The notes: a model not told the origin generated them from the sequence alone. A DNA stretch of 64,000 nucleotides from Xanthobacteraceae bacterium (GCA_031291475.1 JARLIY010000160.1:22305-86304); one strand, 5' to 3'. Shown: positions 7,957 to 18,260, numbered from the stretch's first letter. Numbers and translations are program-made.

Positions 7957-9225
7957 CTACTCCGGCGCCGTCGCCACGTTCTCGTTGCCGGCCTGCCCGA
8001 CATTGCCGCCCGACTGCTGACCGGCAATGCGTACCGTGTCGCCGTCGGCGAGCGAGTCCGGCGGACTGTTCACCACCCGATCGGACAGCGTCAGTCCTGA
8101 GAGAATTTCCACTTCTGTTCCGAGGTTACGCCCGATCGTGACCGGCTTGAGCTCGATCTTGTCGCCGGCGCCGATAGTGGCGACCTCCATGCCGTGTTCC
8201 CGGAAAATGAGCGCGCTGGTCGGCACGCGCACGACGTCGGCATTGGTCGGCAGCTCGAAATCGACCTGGGCGTAGGCGCCCGGTTGCAGCAGGCCGTCCG
8301 GATTGTCGGCATGCAGTTCCACCAGCAAGGTGCGCGCGCTGGTGTTAATCGCGCTCGACGTGGTGGCGACGGCGGCCTTGAAAGTTTTCTCCGGATATTG
8401 CGGCAGATGCAGCTCCGCCGTCAGGTCGGCTTGAATTCCGGCCGATAATTGCTGCGGCACCTGCACGTAGACGCGCATCTTGTGAATGTCGGCGACGCGG
8501 AACAATTCCGGTCCGTTGCCGCCGCTGCCGGCATTGATAAGCGCTCCGATATCGGTCTCGCGCGCGGTGACCACGCCGTCGAAGGGCGCGGTGATGTTTT
8601 TGAAGCTTTCCAGCGCTTGCAGGCGATCGACTTCGCCCTGGTCGGCGGCGACCTCTGCGGTCGCCGCGTTCAGGCGGGCTAGCGCGCTGTTGTAATCGGC
8701 TTCCTTGCTCTCCTGCTCCTGCTCGGAGACGACGCCCTTGGGCGAGTCGCGCCAGCGCTGATAGGTCGTCTCGGCGAACTGCTTTTCGGCTTCCCTGACT
8801 TTGACCAGGGCGCGCGCCGAATTGAGCTTGCCTTGCGCCGCGGCCAGTTGCGCATCGAGGTCCGGGGTCTCGATCTCAGCGAGGATGGCACCCTTTTTCA
8901 CGTGGGCGCCGTAATCGAAGTACCAATCCTTCAAATAACCGGGCACGCGGGCGTAAATAGACGCCTCGTACCAGGCCTGCACGGTACCCGGCAGCGTCAG
9001 GCGTTGCACAGCGGCGCCGGCGTGCGGACTGATCACGGCGACGGTCGGGATCGCCTGCTCCTTCGTCCACTGCGTGACCTCCGCCTCGTGGCTGCGCCGT
9101 TGCAGGATGCCGAACAGGGCAATGACGACCGCAATGGCCGCGGCAATGAGTGCGATCCGGCGCAGATTGCGCGGCGGCGCCGATGTGGGCGTTTCATGCG
9201 GGGACCTGTGATCTTCCGAGACCAT
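7957..9225 (-). CDS. RND efflux periplasmic adaptor subunit (HlyD/MFP family) 1
   Basis: 422 residues. A single N-terminal membrane helix (RIALIAAAIAVVIALFGIL) is followed by the lipoyl half-motif ARVPGYLKDWYFDYGAHVKK, a coiled-coil hairpin rich in Ala/Glu/Gln, the second lipoyl half (ITAPFDGVVTARETDIGALI) and beta-barrel/membrane-proximal domains. The C-terminal tail is Gly/Asn-rich. It starts 12 bases after the RND permease stop, so the two are one operon. Its outer-membrane partner is probably the NodT-type factor at 14706-16313, which is transcribed oppositely. Confidence 0.93.
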   Translation of the reverse strand: MVSEDHRSPHETPTSAPPRNLRRIALIAAAIAVVIALFGILQRRSHEAEVTQWTKEQAIPTVAVISPHAGAAVQRLTLPGTVQAWYEASIYARVPGYLKDWYFDYGAHVKKGAILAEIETPDLDAQLAAAQGKLNSARALVKVREAEKQFAETTYQRWRDSPKGVVSEQEQESKEADYNSALARLNAATAEVAADQGEVDRLQALESFKNITAPFDGVVTARETDIGALINAGSGGNGPELFRVADIHKMRVYVQVPQQLSAGIQADLTAELHLPQYPEKTFKAAVATTSSAINTSARTLLVELHADNPDGLLQPGAYAQVDFELPTNADVVRVPTSALIFREHGMEVATIGAGDKIELKPVTIGRNLGTEVEILSGLTLSDRVVNSPPDSLADGDTVRIAGQQSGGNVGQAGNENVATAPE

Positions 9226-9237
9226 GGATTATTCCGG

Positions 9238-12200
9238 TTAGGCGGTCGGTTCGGGTTGCGGCCCATTGGTTTCGGCATCCAACCGGCGGCGCCCGGCATG
9301 TAACACGCTGAAAACGGTCGGAACGAAGAATAAAGTCGCCACCGTCGCCACCAATAGACCGCCGATCACGGCGCGGCCGAGCGGCGCATTCTGCTCGCCG
9401 CCCTCGCCGAGCGCGAACGCCATCGGCAGCATGCCGATGATCATCGCCAGCGCCGTCATCAGCACCGGGCGAAAGCGCGTGAACCCGGCCTCGAGTGCGG
9501 CGGCCGCCGAATCCAAGCCCTGCGCCAAACCCTCGCGCGCGAAACTCACCAGCAGAATCGAATTTGCCGTCGCGATGCCCATGCACATGATAGCACCGGT
9601 CAGCGCCGGGACCGACAGCGTGGTTCCGGTCATGAACAGAATCCAGACAATGCCGGCGAGTGCGCCGGGCAACGCGGTGATGATGATGAAGGGGTCAAGC
9701 CACGACTGGAAGTTGACCACGATCACCAGATAGATAAGCACGATGGCGCCGGCGAGCCCGAAATAAAGCTCGCTGTAGGCGCCGGTCATGGTGTGAACCT
9801 GCCCGCGCAACACAACGTACGACCCGCGCGGCAGGTCTTTGCGGGTCTCGTCGAGAATACGATTGACGTCGCCTGCGACGGCGCCGAGGTCCCGGCCCTG
9901 GACGGCGCCGTACAGATCGATAACCGGCTGCACGTTGTAATGCGACACGATGCCGGGGCTCGGTCCCGTCGTGATCCGGGCAAGGCCGCCGAGAGATTGC
10001 GGCTCCTTGGAATCCGCCGAGGTGACCGGCACGTTGACGAGGTCCGACATCGTGTCGATCCGGTATTGCGGCATCTGGACGACGATCGGGTAGGACACGC
10101 CGTTCTCGGTGTTCAGCCAGAAATTCGGATGCACCTGCTGGCTGCCCGACAGCGTGACCAGCAAGCTGTTGGCGACGTCGCGTTGCGTCAGGCCGACTTC
10201 GCCGGCGAGCGTGCGGTCGACATCGACATTGATCTGCGGGTAGTTGAAGACTTGCTGGATGCGCAGGTCGGCGATGCCGGAGACGGTGCGCATGCGCTTG
10301 AGCAGATCGGCGGCGTAGGCGTAGTTGGCCTTCTGGTTGTTGCCGATGATTTGCACGTCGATCGGCGCCGGCAGGCCGAAATTGAGAATCTGCGACACGA
10401 TGTCGGCCGGCAGGAACGAGAACGTCGTGCCGGGGAATTGCTGCGGCAATTTGGTGCGCAGCTCCTTGATGAAGCCCTCGGTCGGCGCGTGATCCTCCTT
10501 GAGGCTGATCAGCGCGTCGCCGTCCTCGGGGCCGATGGTGCCGGTGTTCTGGTAAGCCATGTTGATGCCGGAAAACGGCAGCCCAATATTGTCGACGATG
10601 GCGTCAAGTTGCGCGGGCGGGATCGTCTGGCGGACGGTTTGTTCGACGAGATCGAACAGGCGCGCGGTTTCCTCGATGCGCGTACCGGGCTGGGCGCGAA
10701 CGTGCATCAGGATTTGCCCGGAATCGACCGCTGGAAAGAAGTTCTGTCCGAGGAACGGCCAGAGCGCGAAAGACACGACGACGCAGGCCAGGAATCCGGC
10801 GATAAAAGCCTTCGGGCGGCCGAGCGCCAGCAACAACAGCGACCGGTACCCGGCGCGCACGCGCGCGAAGCGATCGTCGAACGCCTGTTGCAGCCGCCGC
10901 AGCGGATTGCGCGATTGCCGGGACGCCGTCGCCGCGTCGCTGTGCGCGTGCCCATGTCCGCCGTGATGACCGCGCATGAGATAATTGGCCATGGTCGGAA
11001 CGAGCGTGCGCGATAAGAGGAACGAGCCGATCAGCGCGAATACCACCGCCTCGGCCAGCGGCCGGAACAGGTAGCCGGCAACGCCGCCAAGCTGGAACAT
11101 CGGCACGAATACAATGCATAAGCATAATAGCGTGACAAACGCCGGGATGACGATCTGTTGCGCGCCGTCCATGATTGCCGGCCCGATCGGTTTGCCTTGT
11201 TCGAGATGGTAGTTGATGTTCTCGATGGTGACGGTTCCGTCATCGACGAGAATGCCGACGGCGAGCGCAAGCCCGCCGAGGGTCATGACGTTGACGGTCT
11301 CGCCCAGCCACGAAAGCGCGGTCAATGAGAACAATATGGCAAGCGGAATCTCGACAAGGATGATCACCGTTGAGCGCCAGCTGTCGAGGAAGACGAGGAT
11401 CATCACGCCGACCAGCAAGGCGGCGAGCGCGGCCTCGCGGACGACACCAAACACGGCGGCCTTGACGAAGATCGATTGATCGCCAACGGCGCGGAGGTCG
11501 AGGCTCGACGGCAGGCTCTCCTCGACCCGCGGCAACAGCGATTTAATCCCCTCGATGACGCTGAGCGTCGAAGCGGAGCCGGCCTTGAGGATGGTCATCA
11601 GCACCGCGCGCGAGCCGTCGACGCGAACGAGGTTGGTCTGCGGCGGCGAGCCGGCATGCACGTAGGAAACGTCACGCACATAGATGATAGTGCCGTTGAC
11701 CTTCTTGATCGGCAGGTTGTTGATGTCTTCCAATAGTGTGGGGCTGGCGTTGAGCGCCACGTTCCAGTCGAATTTTCCGAGCTTCTGGTCGCCGGCCGGC
11801 AGGATGAGATTTTGCAATGTGATGGTGTTGACGAGGTCGTCGGCAGATACTTTGTGGGCCTGCATGGCCTCCTGGTCGAGATCGATCTGGACTTGCAGGA
11901 TCTTGCCGCCGTAGGGCGAGGGCACCGCCGCGCCGGCGATGGTGGCGAGCTGCGGCCGGATGAAATTCTGCCCGAAATCGAACAGCTGCATCTGCGGCAG
12001 CTTTTTGCTCGACAAAGCCAGCTGCAAAATCGGCACACTCGAGGCGTTATAGCTGAGCACGTAGGGTGGCGTGATGCCGGGCGGCAAGAGCTTCAGCACG
12101 GTTTGCGAAGCCGCCGTCACCTGCGCCAGGGCCGCGGCGATATTGACGTTTCTCTGAAAGAAGATCTTGACCACCCCGTAGCCGTTGAGCGACTGCGATT

Positions 12201-12444
12201 CCAGGTGCTCGATGTCGCCGACCTGCGCGGTCAAATAGCGCTCGTAGAAATAGATGATGCGGCTGGACATGTCGTTGGGCAAGAGCCCGTTGTAGGTCCA
12301 GACCACGCTGACGACCGGAATGTTGATGTTGGGAAAAATGTCGATCGGGGTGCGCAGTCCCGCGAGCGAGCCGAAGATCGCGATGAGGAAGGCGAAAACC
12401 ACAAAAGTGTAGGGCCGCCTCAGGGCGACTTGAACGATCCACAC
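9238..12444 (-). CDS. RND efflux transporter permease subunit 1
   Basis: 1068 residues, the usual length of a 12-helix RND pump. It opens with VALRRPYTFVVFAFLIAIFG and has the TM4 motif VGILVDDGTVTIENI near residue 400, with the Asp-Asp pair of the proton relay. In TM10 the segment reads ATANSILLVSFA where AcrB-type pumps have a relay lysine (AKNAI). A His-rich cytoplasmic loop (GHHGGHGHAHSD) lies near residue 490. Substrate is unknown; the sequence belongs to the hydrophobe/amphiphile-type clade rather than the heavy-metal one. It is first gene of the operon with the adaptor. Confidence 0.93.
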   Translation of the reverse strand: MWIVQVALRRPYTFVVFAFLIAIFGSLAGLRTPIDIFPNINIPVVSVVWTYNGLLPNDMSSRIIYFYERYLTAQVGDIEHLESQSLNGYGVVKIFFQRNVNIAAALAQVTAASQTVLKLLPPGITPPYVLSYNASSVPILQLALSSKKLPQMQLFDFGQNFIRPQLATIAGAAVPSPYGGKILQVQIDLDQEAMQAHKVSADDLVNTITLQNLILPAGDQKLGKFDWNVALNASPTLLEDINNLPIKKVNGTIIYVRDVSYVHAGSPPQTNLVRVDGSRAVLMTILKAGSASTLSVIEGIKSLLPRVEESLPSSLDLRAVGDQSIFVKAAVFGVVREAALAALLVGVMILVFLDSWRSTVIILVEIPLAILFSLTALSWLGETVNVMTLGGLALAVGILVDDGTVTIENINYHLEQGKPIGPAIMDGAQQIVIPAFVTLLCLCIVFVPMFQLGGVAGYLFRPLAEAVVFALIGSFLLSRTLVPTMANYLMRGHHGGHGHAHSDAATASRQSRNPLRRLQQAFDDRFARVRAGYRSLLLLALGRPKAFIAGFLACVVVSFALWPFLGQNFFPAVDSGQILMHVRAQPGTRIEETARLFDLVEQTVRQTIPPAQLDAIVDNIGLPFSGINMAYQNTGTIGPEDGDALISLKEDHAPTEGFIKELRTKLPQQFPGTTFSFLPADIVSQILNFGLPAPIDVQIIGNNQKANYAYAADLLKRMRTVSGIADLRIQQVFNYPQINVDVDRTLAGEVGLTQRDVANSLLVTLSGSQQVHPNFWLNTENGVSYPIVVQMPQYRIDTMSDLVNVPVTSADSKEPQSLGGLARITTGPSPGIVSHYNVQPVIDLYGAVQGRDLGAVAGDVNRILDETRKDLPRGSYVVLRGQVHTMTGAYSELYFGLAGAIVLIYLVIVVNFQSWLDPFIIITALPGALAGIVWILFMTGTTLSVPALTGAIMCMGIATANSILLVSFAREGLAQGLDSAAAALEAGFTRFRPVLMTALAMIIGMLPMAFALGEGGEQNAPLGRAVIGGLLVATVATLFFVPTVFSVLHAGRRRLDAETNGPQPEPTA

Positions 12445-12685
12445 GTCGCTTAGTCTCCGGCCGAAAACGGCAAGGCCGCCGGGGGAATCGGATCGATCCG
12501 AGCCGTTGGCCTCAATCTATACGAACCGGGAAGTTGTGTAACCGGCGCCGCTGACGGAGCCTGCGGTGTGTTTACGCTCGGCGGATCGAACCGGGCCGCC
12601 CGGTGAGACGTTATGCCGGCATGCCGCTTGGCGACTCTTTGTCGCCTTTAAAGGCTTGGCGCTTTGAAGCAATCATAGGCGCAAC

Positions 12686-13255
12686 ATGGGCCCTCTGTGC
12701 AGCCTGCCGCTGATGACCGTCCTGGCGCTGCTGCTCGCCGGATCGATAGTCGAGGCCGCAGGGCCGCAGCTACTTCCCACGCGCGACGTGGACATCACCT
12801 ATGACGTCACCCGGCCGCAGCAGCCGAAAATCCGCGAGCGCGTGCGCTGGCTCGCCGGCGAGCATCTGGAGCGGGTCGACGGGCCTGACAAATCGGCCAC
12901 AATTATCGACCGCAATGCGCACGAGATCACGCTGCTGACGCCGAAAAGCCGTTCCTATCGCAAGCTCGACGGCGCGGCGCGCCGGCCGCTGGAGCCGGAG
13001 CCCGAGGCCTCGCTCACGCGCGGCGGCGAAGCGGTGGTGGCTGGATTGCACTGCACGGACTGGTCATGGACCGAGGACGTGGAGACGCACACCGTATGCG
13101 CCACGCCGGACGGCGTGCTGCTGCGCCTGGTCGTCGACGGCCACACCGTGATCGAGGCGCGTTCGGTGAGCTACGGCCGGCAAGGGGCCGACCTCTTCCA
13201 GGTGCCGCCGGACTATGCGCCGGCGCTGGCGCCTGAAGGTGGTCCGGCCGACTGA
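12686..13255 (+). CDS. Secreted hypothetical protein
   Basis: 189 residues. The N-terminus is a signal peptide (LMTVLALLLAGSIVEAAGP). The mature part looks like an all-beta periplasmic domain: alternating charged and hydrophobic strands (DVDITYDVTRP, EHLERVDGPD, NAHEITLLTPKSRSY) with one likely disulfide between the cysteines in GLHCTDW and HTVCATP. This pattern recalls DUF4412-like lipid- or outer-membrane-associated proteins, but the match is loose. It is divergent from the RND operon across a 241-base gap. Function is not assigned. Confidence 0.7.
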   Translation: MGPLCSLPLMTVLALLLAGSIVEAAGPQLLPTRDVDITYDVTRPQQPKIRERVRWLAGEHLERVDGPDKSATIIDRNAHEITLLTPKSRSYRKLDGAARRPLEPEPEASLTRGGEAVVAGLHCTDWSWTEDVETHTVCATPDGVLLRLVVDGHTVIEARSVSYGRQGADLFQVPPDYAPALAPEGGPAD

Positions 13256-13480
13256 AAGGTGTGGTTTAATTGACTGATGGGTCTGCCTTTTCCTCCATAG
13301 TTGCCAAGAAGTCGCAGTGTCGCGATTGTTGCACCCCCGTCTCGCCTTCGCTTGTCATGATTAGTGTACGAAGCCATAATTTTGCCTTGCCCCGCAGGCG
13401 TGCGGGCGAACACCAATCATTTGTCGACAGGGCGCTGTCGACCGGTGATCGCTCAATCGGTTTGCTTCGGGGGCTTTTCA

Positions 13481-14476
13481 ATGAAAATGCTTGGTTTGTC
13501 CGCGGCCATCGCCGCGGCGTTTGCACTTACGCCTGCTTGCGCGCACGCCCAAGATGCCTTCTCTGTCCCGGTTAAGGCTCCTTCGCCGTCGCCGTACCCC
13601 GGATATGACCCGATCAACCCTTATGTATCCTGGCAATCGTATCAATCCTTTCAATCATGGCTCACCATGGTGTCGGCGACCCAGCACGCGCAGCCGTCCT
13701 GGATGACGCCGCTGGTGACCGTGACGCCGCGCCTCGAGCAAGAGTACCGGTCCGACTTCTACAGTCAGAAAAACGGGACTGGCAGCCAAGGAAATGGCCA
13801 ACAGCTCGAAAATTTCGGTGGGCCCGGCGGAAACCGTCTGGAGATCATCCCCGCCTACAACCTTGAAGCCATTGTGGCGCTTCCGTCCTATGTAAGCGCC
13901 AATGGCCCCAAAGGTGATGCGAGAGGATGGGGCGATTACCCGATGTTCCTTTTCAAATACCGCTTTATGTCCGCGAACGAGCAGAGCGGCAATTATATCG
14001 TGACGGCTTTCTTTCAGATGTCGGACCCGCTCGGCACGCCTGCGAAAATCTCAAACAATATTCTAACCGCCCAACCGACCCTCGCGTTCGGCAAGGGCTG
14101 GGGCGATTTCGATATTCAGATGACGGTCAGCACGCAAATTCCGGTTAGCGCGCTAGCTTCGCCCGGCAACACGCCCAGCATGAATATGGCGAACTTCGGC
14201 GATCCGATTCTGTGGAATACCACCTTCCAGTATCATTTCTTCGAGTATCTCTGGCCGGAATTCGAGGTCAACTACACATACTACCCGAACGGAGAGCATT
14301 CCGGTCTCAGCCAAGTCTTGCTCACGCCGGGCATCATATTCGGTCGCTTCAAGATCGGCATGGATAGCCCGACCCGGCCGATAAACCTGATCGTCGGCGC
14401 CGGCTATCAGTTCGCGGTGACGCCTAATCCTGTTATCCAAAACAATTTCGTTGGCACCGTTCGCGTGACATTCTAA
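13481..14476 (+). CDS. Outer-membrane beta-barrel protein, unassigned
   Basis: 331 residues from ATG 13481, with CGGGGG upstream. Residues 1-23 (MKMLGLSAAIAAAFALTPAC) form a signal peptide. The rest is rich in aromatic amphipathic strands (YPMFLFKYRFMSANEQSG, TTFQYHFFEYLWPEFEVNY) and ends in VRVTF, the terminal Phe typical of BAM-assembled barrels. It may belong to the transporter/phenol-degradation meta-type barrel group. A strong hairpin follows at 14540-14573. Substrate is unknown. Confidence 0.7.
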   Translation: MKMLGLSAAIAAAFALTPACAHAQDAFSVPVKAPSPSPYPGYDPINPYVSWQSYQSFQSWLTMVSATQHAQPSWMTPLVTVTPRLEQEYRSDFYSQKNGTGSQGNGQQLENFGGPGGNRLEIIPAYNLEAIVALPSYVSANGPKGDARGWGDYPMFLFKYRFMSANEQSGNYIVTAFFQMSDPLGTPAKISNNILTAQPTLAFGKGWGDFDIQMTVSTQIPVSALASPGNTPSMNMANFGDPILWNTTFQYHFFEYLWPEFEVNYTYYPNGEHSGLSQVLLTPGIIFGRFKIGMDSPTRPINLIVGAGYQFAVTPNPVIQNNFVGTVRVTF

Positions 14477-14539
14477 AAGCGGCATTCGCCTAGTCGCGCG
14501 GTTAAGCAAAATCGCGGCGAGGTTCCGGCGTTGCCGTGA

Positions 14540-14573
14540 AGCCGCCCTTCCCTTTTTCAGGGGAAGGGCGGCT
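14540..14573 (+). terminator. Strong hairpin, probable transcription terminator
   Basis: GCCGCCCTTCCC and GGGAAGGGCGGC form a perfect 12-bp stem around an eight-base loop, 63 bases after the barrel gene stop. There is no T-run after the stem, so termination may be weak or Rho-assisted. Confidence 0.5.
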
Positions 14574-14705
14574 AACGGTCGCTTGCACGCCTATACAAAA
14601 CCGCTCATTCTCGATCGCGGGGGAACACCATCCGCAGGCGCGTTCATGCGTGCCGCGTCGGCGCCGCTGATGGCCTAGAGATCATCCTACAGCCGTCGTC
14701 GCTTC

Positions 14706-16313
14706 GTGAGTGGAGTGCACCCGTCCGTGCCGGCGCCAGCCAAGCTTCCGCGTGAACGTCGCGGCCGCCAGGGCGGCGGGGCGCGGCTCCGTTTCGCTAT
14801 CCTCGGCTTCACCTTCGCCGCCTTGGCCTTTCTCGGTTTGGCATCCTGTGCCGTCGGTCCCAATTATCAGCCGCCGGAGCCGCCGATGCCGCAGAGCTTC
14901 ATTGCCGCGTCGTCGTCGAAAGTGGCCGCCAACCGCACTGCCGCCAGCACGCAGTGGTGGCGCACCCTGCACGATCGCGAACTCGATTTGTTGATCGATC
15001 GCGCCATTGCGGCGAGCCCGACGCTGGAAATCGCACTCAATCGCCTGCAGCAGGCGCGCGCGCAGGAAGCCGTGGTGATTGGCGCCGCTTTGCCGGCAGT
15101 GGGGGGCAGCGAAGGCGGAGCATGGGGCACCGGCTCCGATCTGGCTCGCGGCCGCGCCTCGCAAACTCTCGTCTCCGGCGAAAACAGTGCCGGCATCTCG
15201 CACATCAACAATATCGCCGGCTTCGACGCGGCCTGGGAGATCGACGTTTTCGGCAAATTCCGCCGCGCCATCGAGGCCGCCCAATACGACGTCGATGCCG
15301 CCATCGCCGCCCGCAATATGGTGCTGATCTCGCTCGTTGCCGATGTGACCCGCGCCTATCTCGATTTGCGCGCGCTGCAAATGCAGCTGGCGGTCCTGCG
15401 CAAAAATATCGGGGTGGCCCAGAAATACGTCGACTTCGTCCAGGAGCGGTTCAATCGCGGCATTACCAACGAACTCGATGTGACGTTGGCGCAGCGCGAA
15501 CTGGCTCAGTTACAGGCGCAGGTCGCGCCGCTCTCCGCCCGGATCGACGCGGCACGCTATGCCATCGCGGTTCTGCTCGGAGAATTTCCCGAGAACCTGG
15601 GCAGGGAGCTCGCCAGGCCTAGACTCCTTCCGGTGCTGCCGGCGCGCATCCGCTCAGGGCTGCCGATCGACCTCTTGCGGCGCCGTCCCGATATCGTCGA
15701 AGCCGAACGCCGCTTGGCCAGCGCCACGGCCCTGATCGGCGTCGCCACCGCGGACTTATTTCCTCAGGTCGCGCTCACCGCCGGTTTCGGGCAACAGACG
15801 CAAGGACTCACCCCCACGCCGCTGACCATCAATCCGATATGGTCGGTCGGTCCGGCGGCCGCCGTGCCGATCTTGGATTTCGGCCGGCTGGATGCGGTGG
15901 TTGAAAAGGCGGATTTTCGCAGCCGCGAGCTTTTGTTCAACTACAAGCAAACGGTGCTCAATGCGGTCAGCGAAGTGGATACCGCGATCGATGCTTATGC
16001 GGCCCAGCAGAATCGCTTGCGGCACCTCGGCGACGCTTTGACGGCGGCGCGGCGCGCGGTGACTTTGGCCACCGAGCGCTTCGATCGCGGGCTGACGGAT
16101 TCGCTCTACGTCATCGATGCGCAACGGCAGGAATACGAGATCGAAGAACAATATGTTCTCGCGCAAGAAAACGCAGCGGCCCAGCTCGTGACGCTCTACA
16201 AATCGCTCGGCAGCGGCTGGGAGGATTACCAGGCGATCCCGCCGATTCCGCCGCCGCTACCCGCCGTGGCGGCCGCTTTCAAGAGCCTGTTCGCGCCGAA
16301 CTCGGCGCCTTAG
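14706..16313 (+). CDS. Efflux outer-membrane factor, NodT family lipoprotein
   Basis: 535 residues from GTG 14706. The N-terminal hydrophobic stretch ends in a lipobox (LGLASCAVGPNYQPP), so the mature Cys is lipidated, as usual for NodT/OprM-type channels. Two outer-membrane efflux domains follow, with the repeated helical motifs RLQQARAQEAV, YLDLRALQMQL and DLLRRRPDIVEAERRLASA. It would form the TolC-like trimer for an RND system; the operon at 7957-12444 is nearest, and the second pair at 59044-63421 also lacks its own channel. Other start codons upstream of the lipobox are possible. Confidence 0.92.
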   Translation: MSGVHPSVPAPAKLPRERRGRQGGGARLRFAILGFTFAALAFLGLASCAVGPNYQPPEPPMPQSFIAASSSKVAANRTAASTQWWRTLHDRELDLLIDRAIAASPTLEIALNRLQQARAQEAVVIGAALPAVGGSEGGAWGTGSDLARGRASQTLVSGENSAGISHINNIAGFDAAWEIDVFGKFRRAIEAAQYDVDAAIAARNMVLISLVADVTRAYLDLRALQMQLAVLRKNIGVAQKYVDFVQERFNRGITNELDVTLAQRELAQLQAQVAPLSARIDAARYAIAVLLGEFPENLGRELARPRLLPVLPARIRSGLPIDLLRRRPDIVEAERRLASATALIGVATADLFPQVALTAGFGQQTQGLTPTPLTINPIWSVGPAAAVPILDFGRLDAVVEKADFRSRELLFNYKQTVLNAVSEVDTAIDAYAAQQNRLRHLGDALTAARRAVTLATERFDRGLTDSLYVIDAQRQEYEIEEQYVLAQENAAAQLVTLYKSLGSGWEDYQAIPPIPPPLPAVAAAFKSLFAPNSAP

Positions 16314-16551
16314 CGCGGAATCCGCTCGAATGGCGGCTTAGTCGGGGCCCTAGTCGCGGCAGGTTGGCCTCTAAATGCCTCGGCAAATTGGCGAATTGAA
16401 ACTCGTGGCAATTATATCACGGGGATAACTAATCGCGGTGAATCTGCGCCCAAAACAAGGGGAAATGGAACAAATGTCATGGACCTGTCATGCGCCGACG
16501 GTTAATTTCGCGTGAATTCTTCGAGGTAATTGGACACATCGGAGGGGCTTT

Positions 16552-18201
16552 ATGTTCATCGGGGGAACGAAGGCAAAAAGCAGCGGTTTGTTGGCCGCGT
16601 TTGCCGCGGCGGTGGTGATTGGGTGCGGCAGCGCCGCGAGCGCGGCCGATATGCCGATTCCGGCCAAGGCGGAGCCGATGTACTATGCGCCGCCCGCCGC
16701 GTGCGGTAGCGTTTACGACTTCTTTTTTACCAAGTGCCCGCTGACTTGGTACGGGGTCACCTTTTACGGCACGGTCGATATGGGCGTCACGTACCAGACC
16801 CATGGCACGCCGTTCGACCGGAACTTCCCGACCGGCGCCTCCTATTTGCTTGGTGGTGGTGGGGGGAATGCGACAAACCGGACACCGGGATTTGGCCTCG
16901 GTCCCAACGGCCTGAGTCAGTCGAACTTCGGCTTTAAGGTGCTAGAGCCTCTCGGGGGCGGCTGGTCGTTCGTTTCCCAAGCCGGGGTTGCTTTCGATCC
17001 CTATTCGCTGTTGTTGTCCAACGCGCCGCAATCTTTGCAGAACGGCATCGGCGTGCCGGAGAATCAGCAACAGCTACCGATCGACTCGAGCCGCTGGGGC
17101 TGGCTCGCGGACCAGATCTATGCTGGCGTCAACTCGGCGACCTTCGGCACGCTGACGTTCGGCCGGCAAAACACGCTGGATAACGACGCCATCGTTGCCT
17201 ACGATCCAATGGGCGCCTCGTACGCCTTCTCGGTGATCGGCTTTTCCGGTAAGACCGCTGGCGCCGGTGACACCGAGGACGCCCGCTGGACCACGGCGAT
17301 CAAGTATCGCGTCAATATCGGCGACTTCCGGCTGTCAGCGATGGGGCAACCGGGCTTTGGCTATGGGGCATATAACCCCAACCAAGGCGCGGTCGCAGGT
17401 GGCATCGGCGGGGACATCAGGCATTTGGGTCCCGGCACCCTCTCGTTGGATGTCATCGGCACTTGGGAGAAAGACGCGGTTAATATTGGGACAACGTTCC
17501 CTGGCCAAGCCACTGCCGGTGGCTGGCCGACTACGTTCCCCGGTGGCGTAGCCGCAGCGCTGGGTAGCGGTCTCAAGGCGACGATCTCCAACCAGACGTC
17601 CGTCATGGCGCTCGCGAAATATAGCTTCGGTGGATGGACGAACCCGGCGCCGGTCGTGGGTAAAGAACCTCCTGCGCCATCCGGGCCCTCCGGTATCCCG
17701 CTCACGCTGTACGCCGGCTACGAATGGATCCAGTTCGTCAACCCGAGCGATCCTCAGAGGGCCTTCCGGGATGACGGCTTCTTGTTCAATTTCGTTAACG
17801 CGGCCGGCTCTCACCTTTCGGCTAATGGCACGACGATCGCCAACAACGCGTTCAACGCCGCGTGCGGATCGGGTACCGGCTGCAGCAACGAAGCTTTTCA
17901 GGTCATGTGGACGGGTGCCAAATACGGCATCACTAAAGATCTGGATATCATCGGTGCCTACTATCACTACATCCAGAGCACGTTCGTTAACGGGGTTAAT
18001 TGCAGTGCCTCGGCGGCGGCCGGCAACTCGCGGTGCCAAGGCTGGTTTGACGCGTACTCACTGGTTCTCGACTGGCGGTTCTTGCCTAAGTGGGATGCCT
18101 ACATCGGCACCATGTACTCGGCTGCGTTTGGCGGCCTCGCCAACGGCGATATTGCCCGCAACAACCTTGCGACAACGGCCGGCGTTCGCTTCCGGTTCTA
18201 A
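16552..18201 (+). CDS. Porin
   Basis: 549 residues, preceded by GGAGGGG. The signal peptide runs to SAASAAD. The mature protein has the general Gram-negative porin plan: YGTVDMGVTYQTHG as the first strand, a region with LTFGRQNTLDNDAIVAYDP, a Gly-rich insert near residue 100, and a final GVRFRF ending in Phe. Such porins are major outer-membrane channels in Hyphomicrobiales. A perfect GC-rich terminator follows directly. Confidence 0.88.
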   Translation: MFIGGTKAKSSGLLAAFAAAVVIGCGSAASAADMPIPAKAEPMYYAPPAACGSVYDFFFTKCPLTWYGVTFYGTVDMGVTYQTHGTPFDRNFPTGASYLLGGGGGNATNRTPGFGLGPNGLSQSNFGFKVLEPLGGGWSFVSQAGVAFDPYSLLLSNAPQSLQNGIGVPENQQQLPIDSSRWGWLADQIYAGVNSATFGTLTFGRQNTLDNDAIVAYDPMGASYAFSVIGFSGKTAGAGDTEDARWTTAIKYRVNIGDFRLSAMGQPGFGYGAYNPNQGAVAGGIGGDIRHLGPGTLSLDVIGTWEKDAVNIGTTFPGQATAGGWPTTFPGGVAAALGSGLKATISNQTSVMALAKYSFGGWTNPAPVVGKEPPAPSGPSGIPLTLYAGYEWIQFVNPSDPQRAFRDDGFLFNFVNAAGSHLSANGTTIANNAFNAACGSGTGCSNEAFQVMWTGAKYGITKDLDIIGAYYHYIQSTFVNGVNCSASAAAGNSRCQGWFDAYSLVLDWRFLPKWDAYIGTMYSAAFGGLANGDIARNNLATTAGVRFRF

Positions 18202-18225
18202 AAATCCGCAAGCTTGAACTTTGCG

Positions 18226-18260
18226 AAGCGCCGCCGGCCGGACCGGCGGCGCTTTCGTTT
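18226..18260 (+). terminator. Rho-independent terminator after the porin gene
   Basis: GCGCCGCCGG at 18228-18237 pairs perfectly with CCGGCGGCGC at 18243-18252 around a five-base loop, followed by TTTCGTTT. It lies 25 bases after the porin stop codon. Confidence 0.85.

Noticed and set aside
9793..11016. 407-codon frame antisense to RND permease 1
   Set aside because: Same reason; the permease frame has full family motifs.
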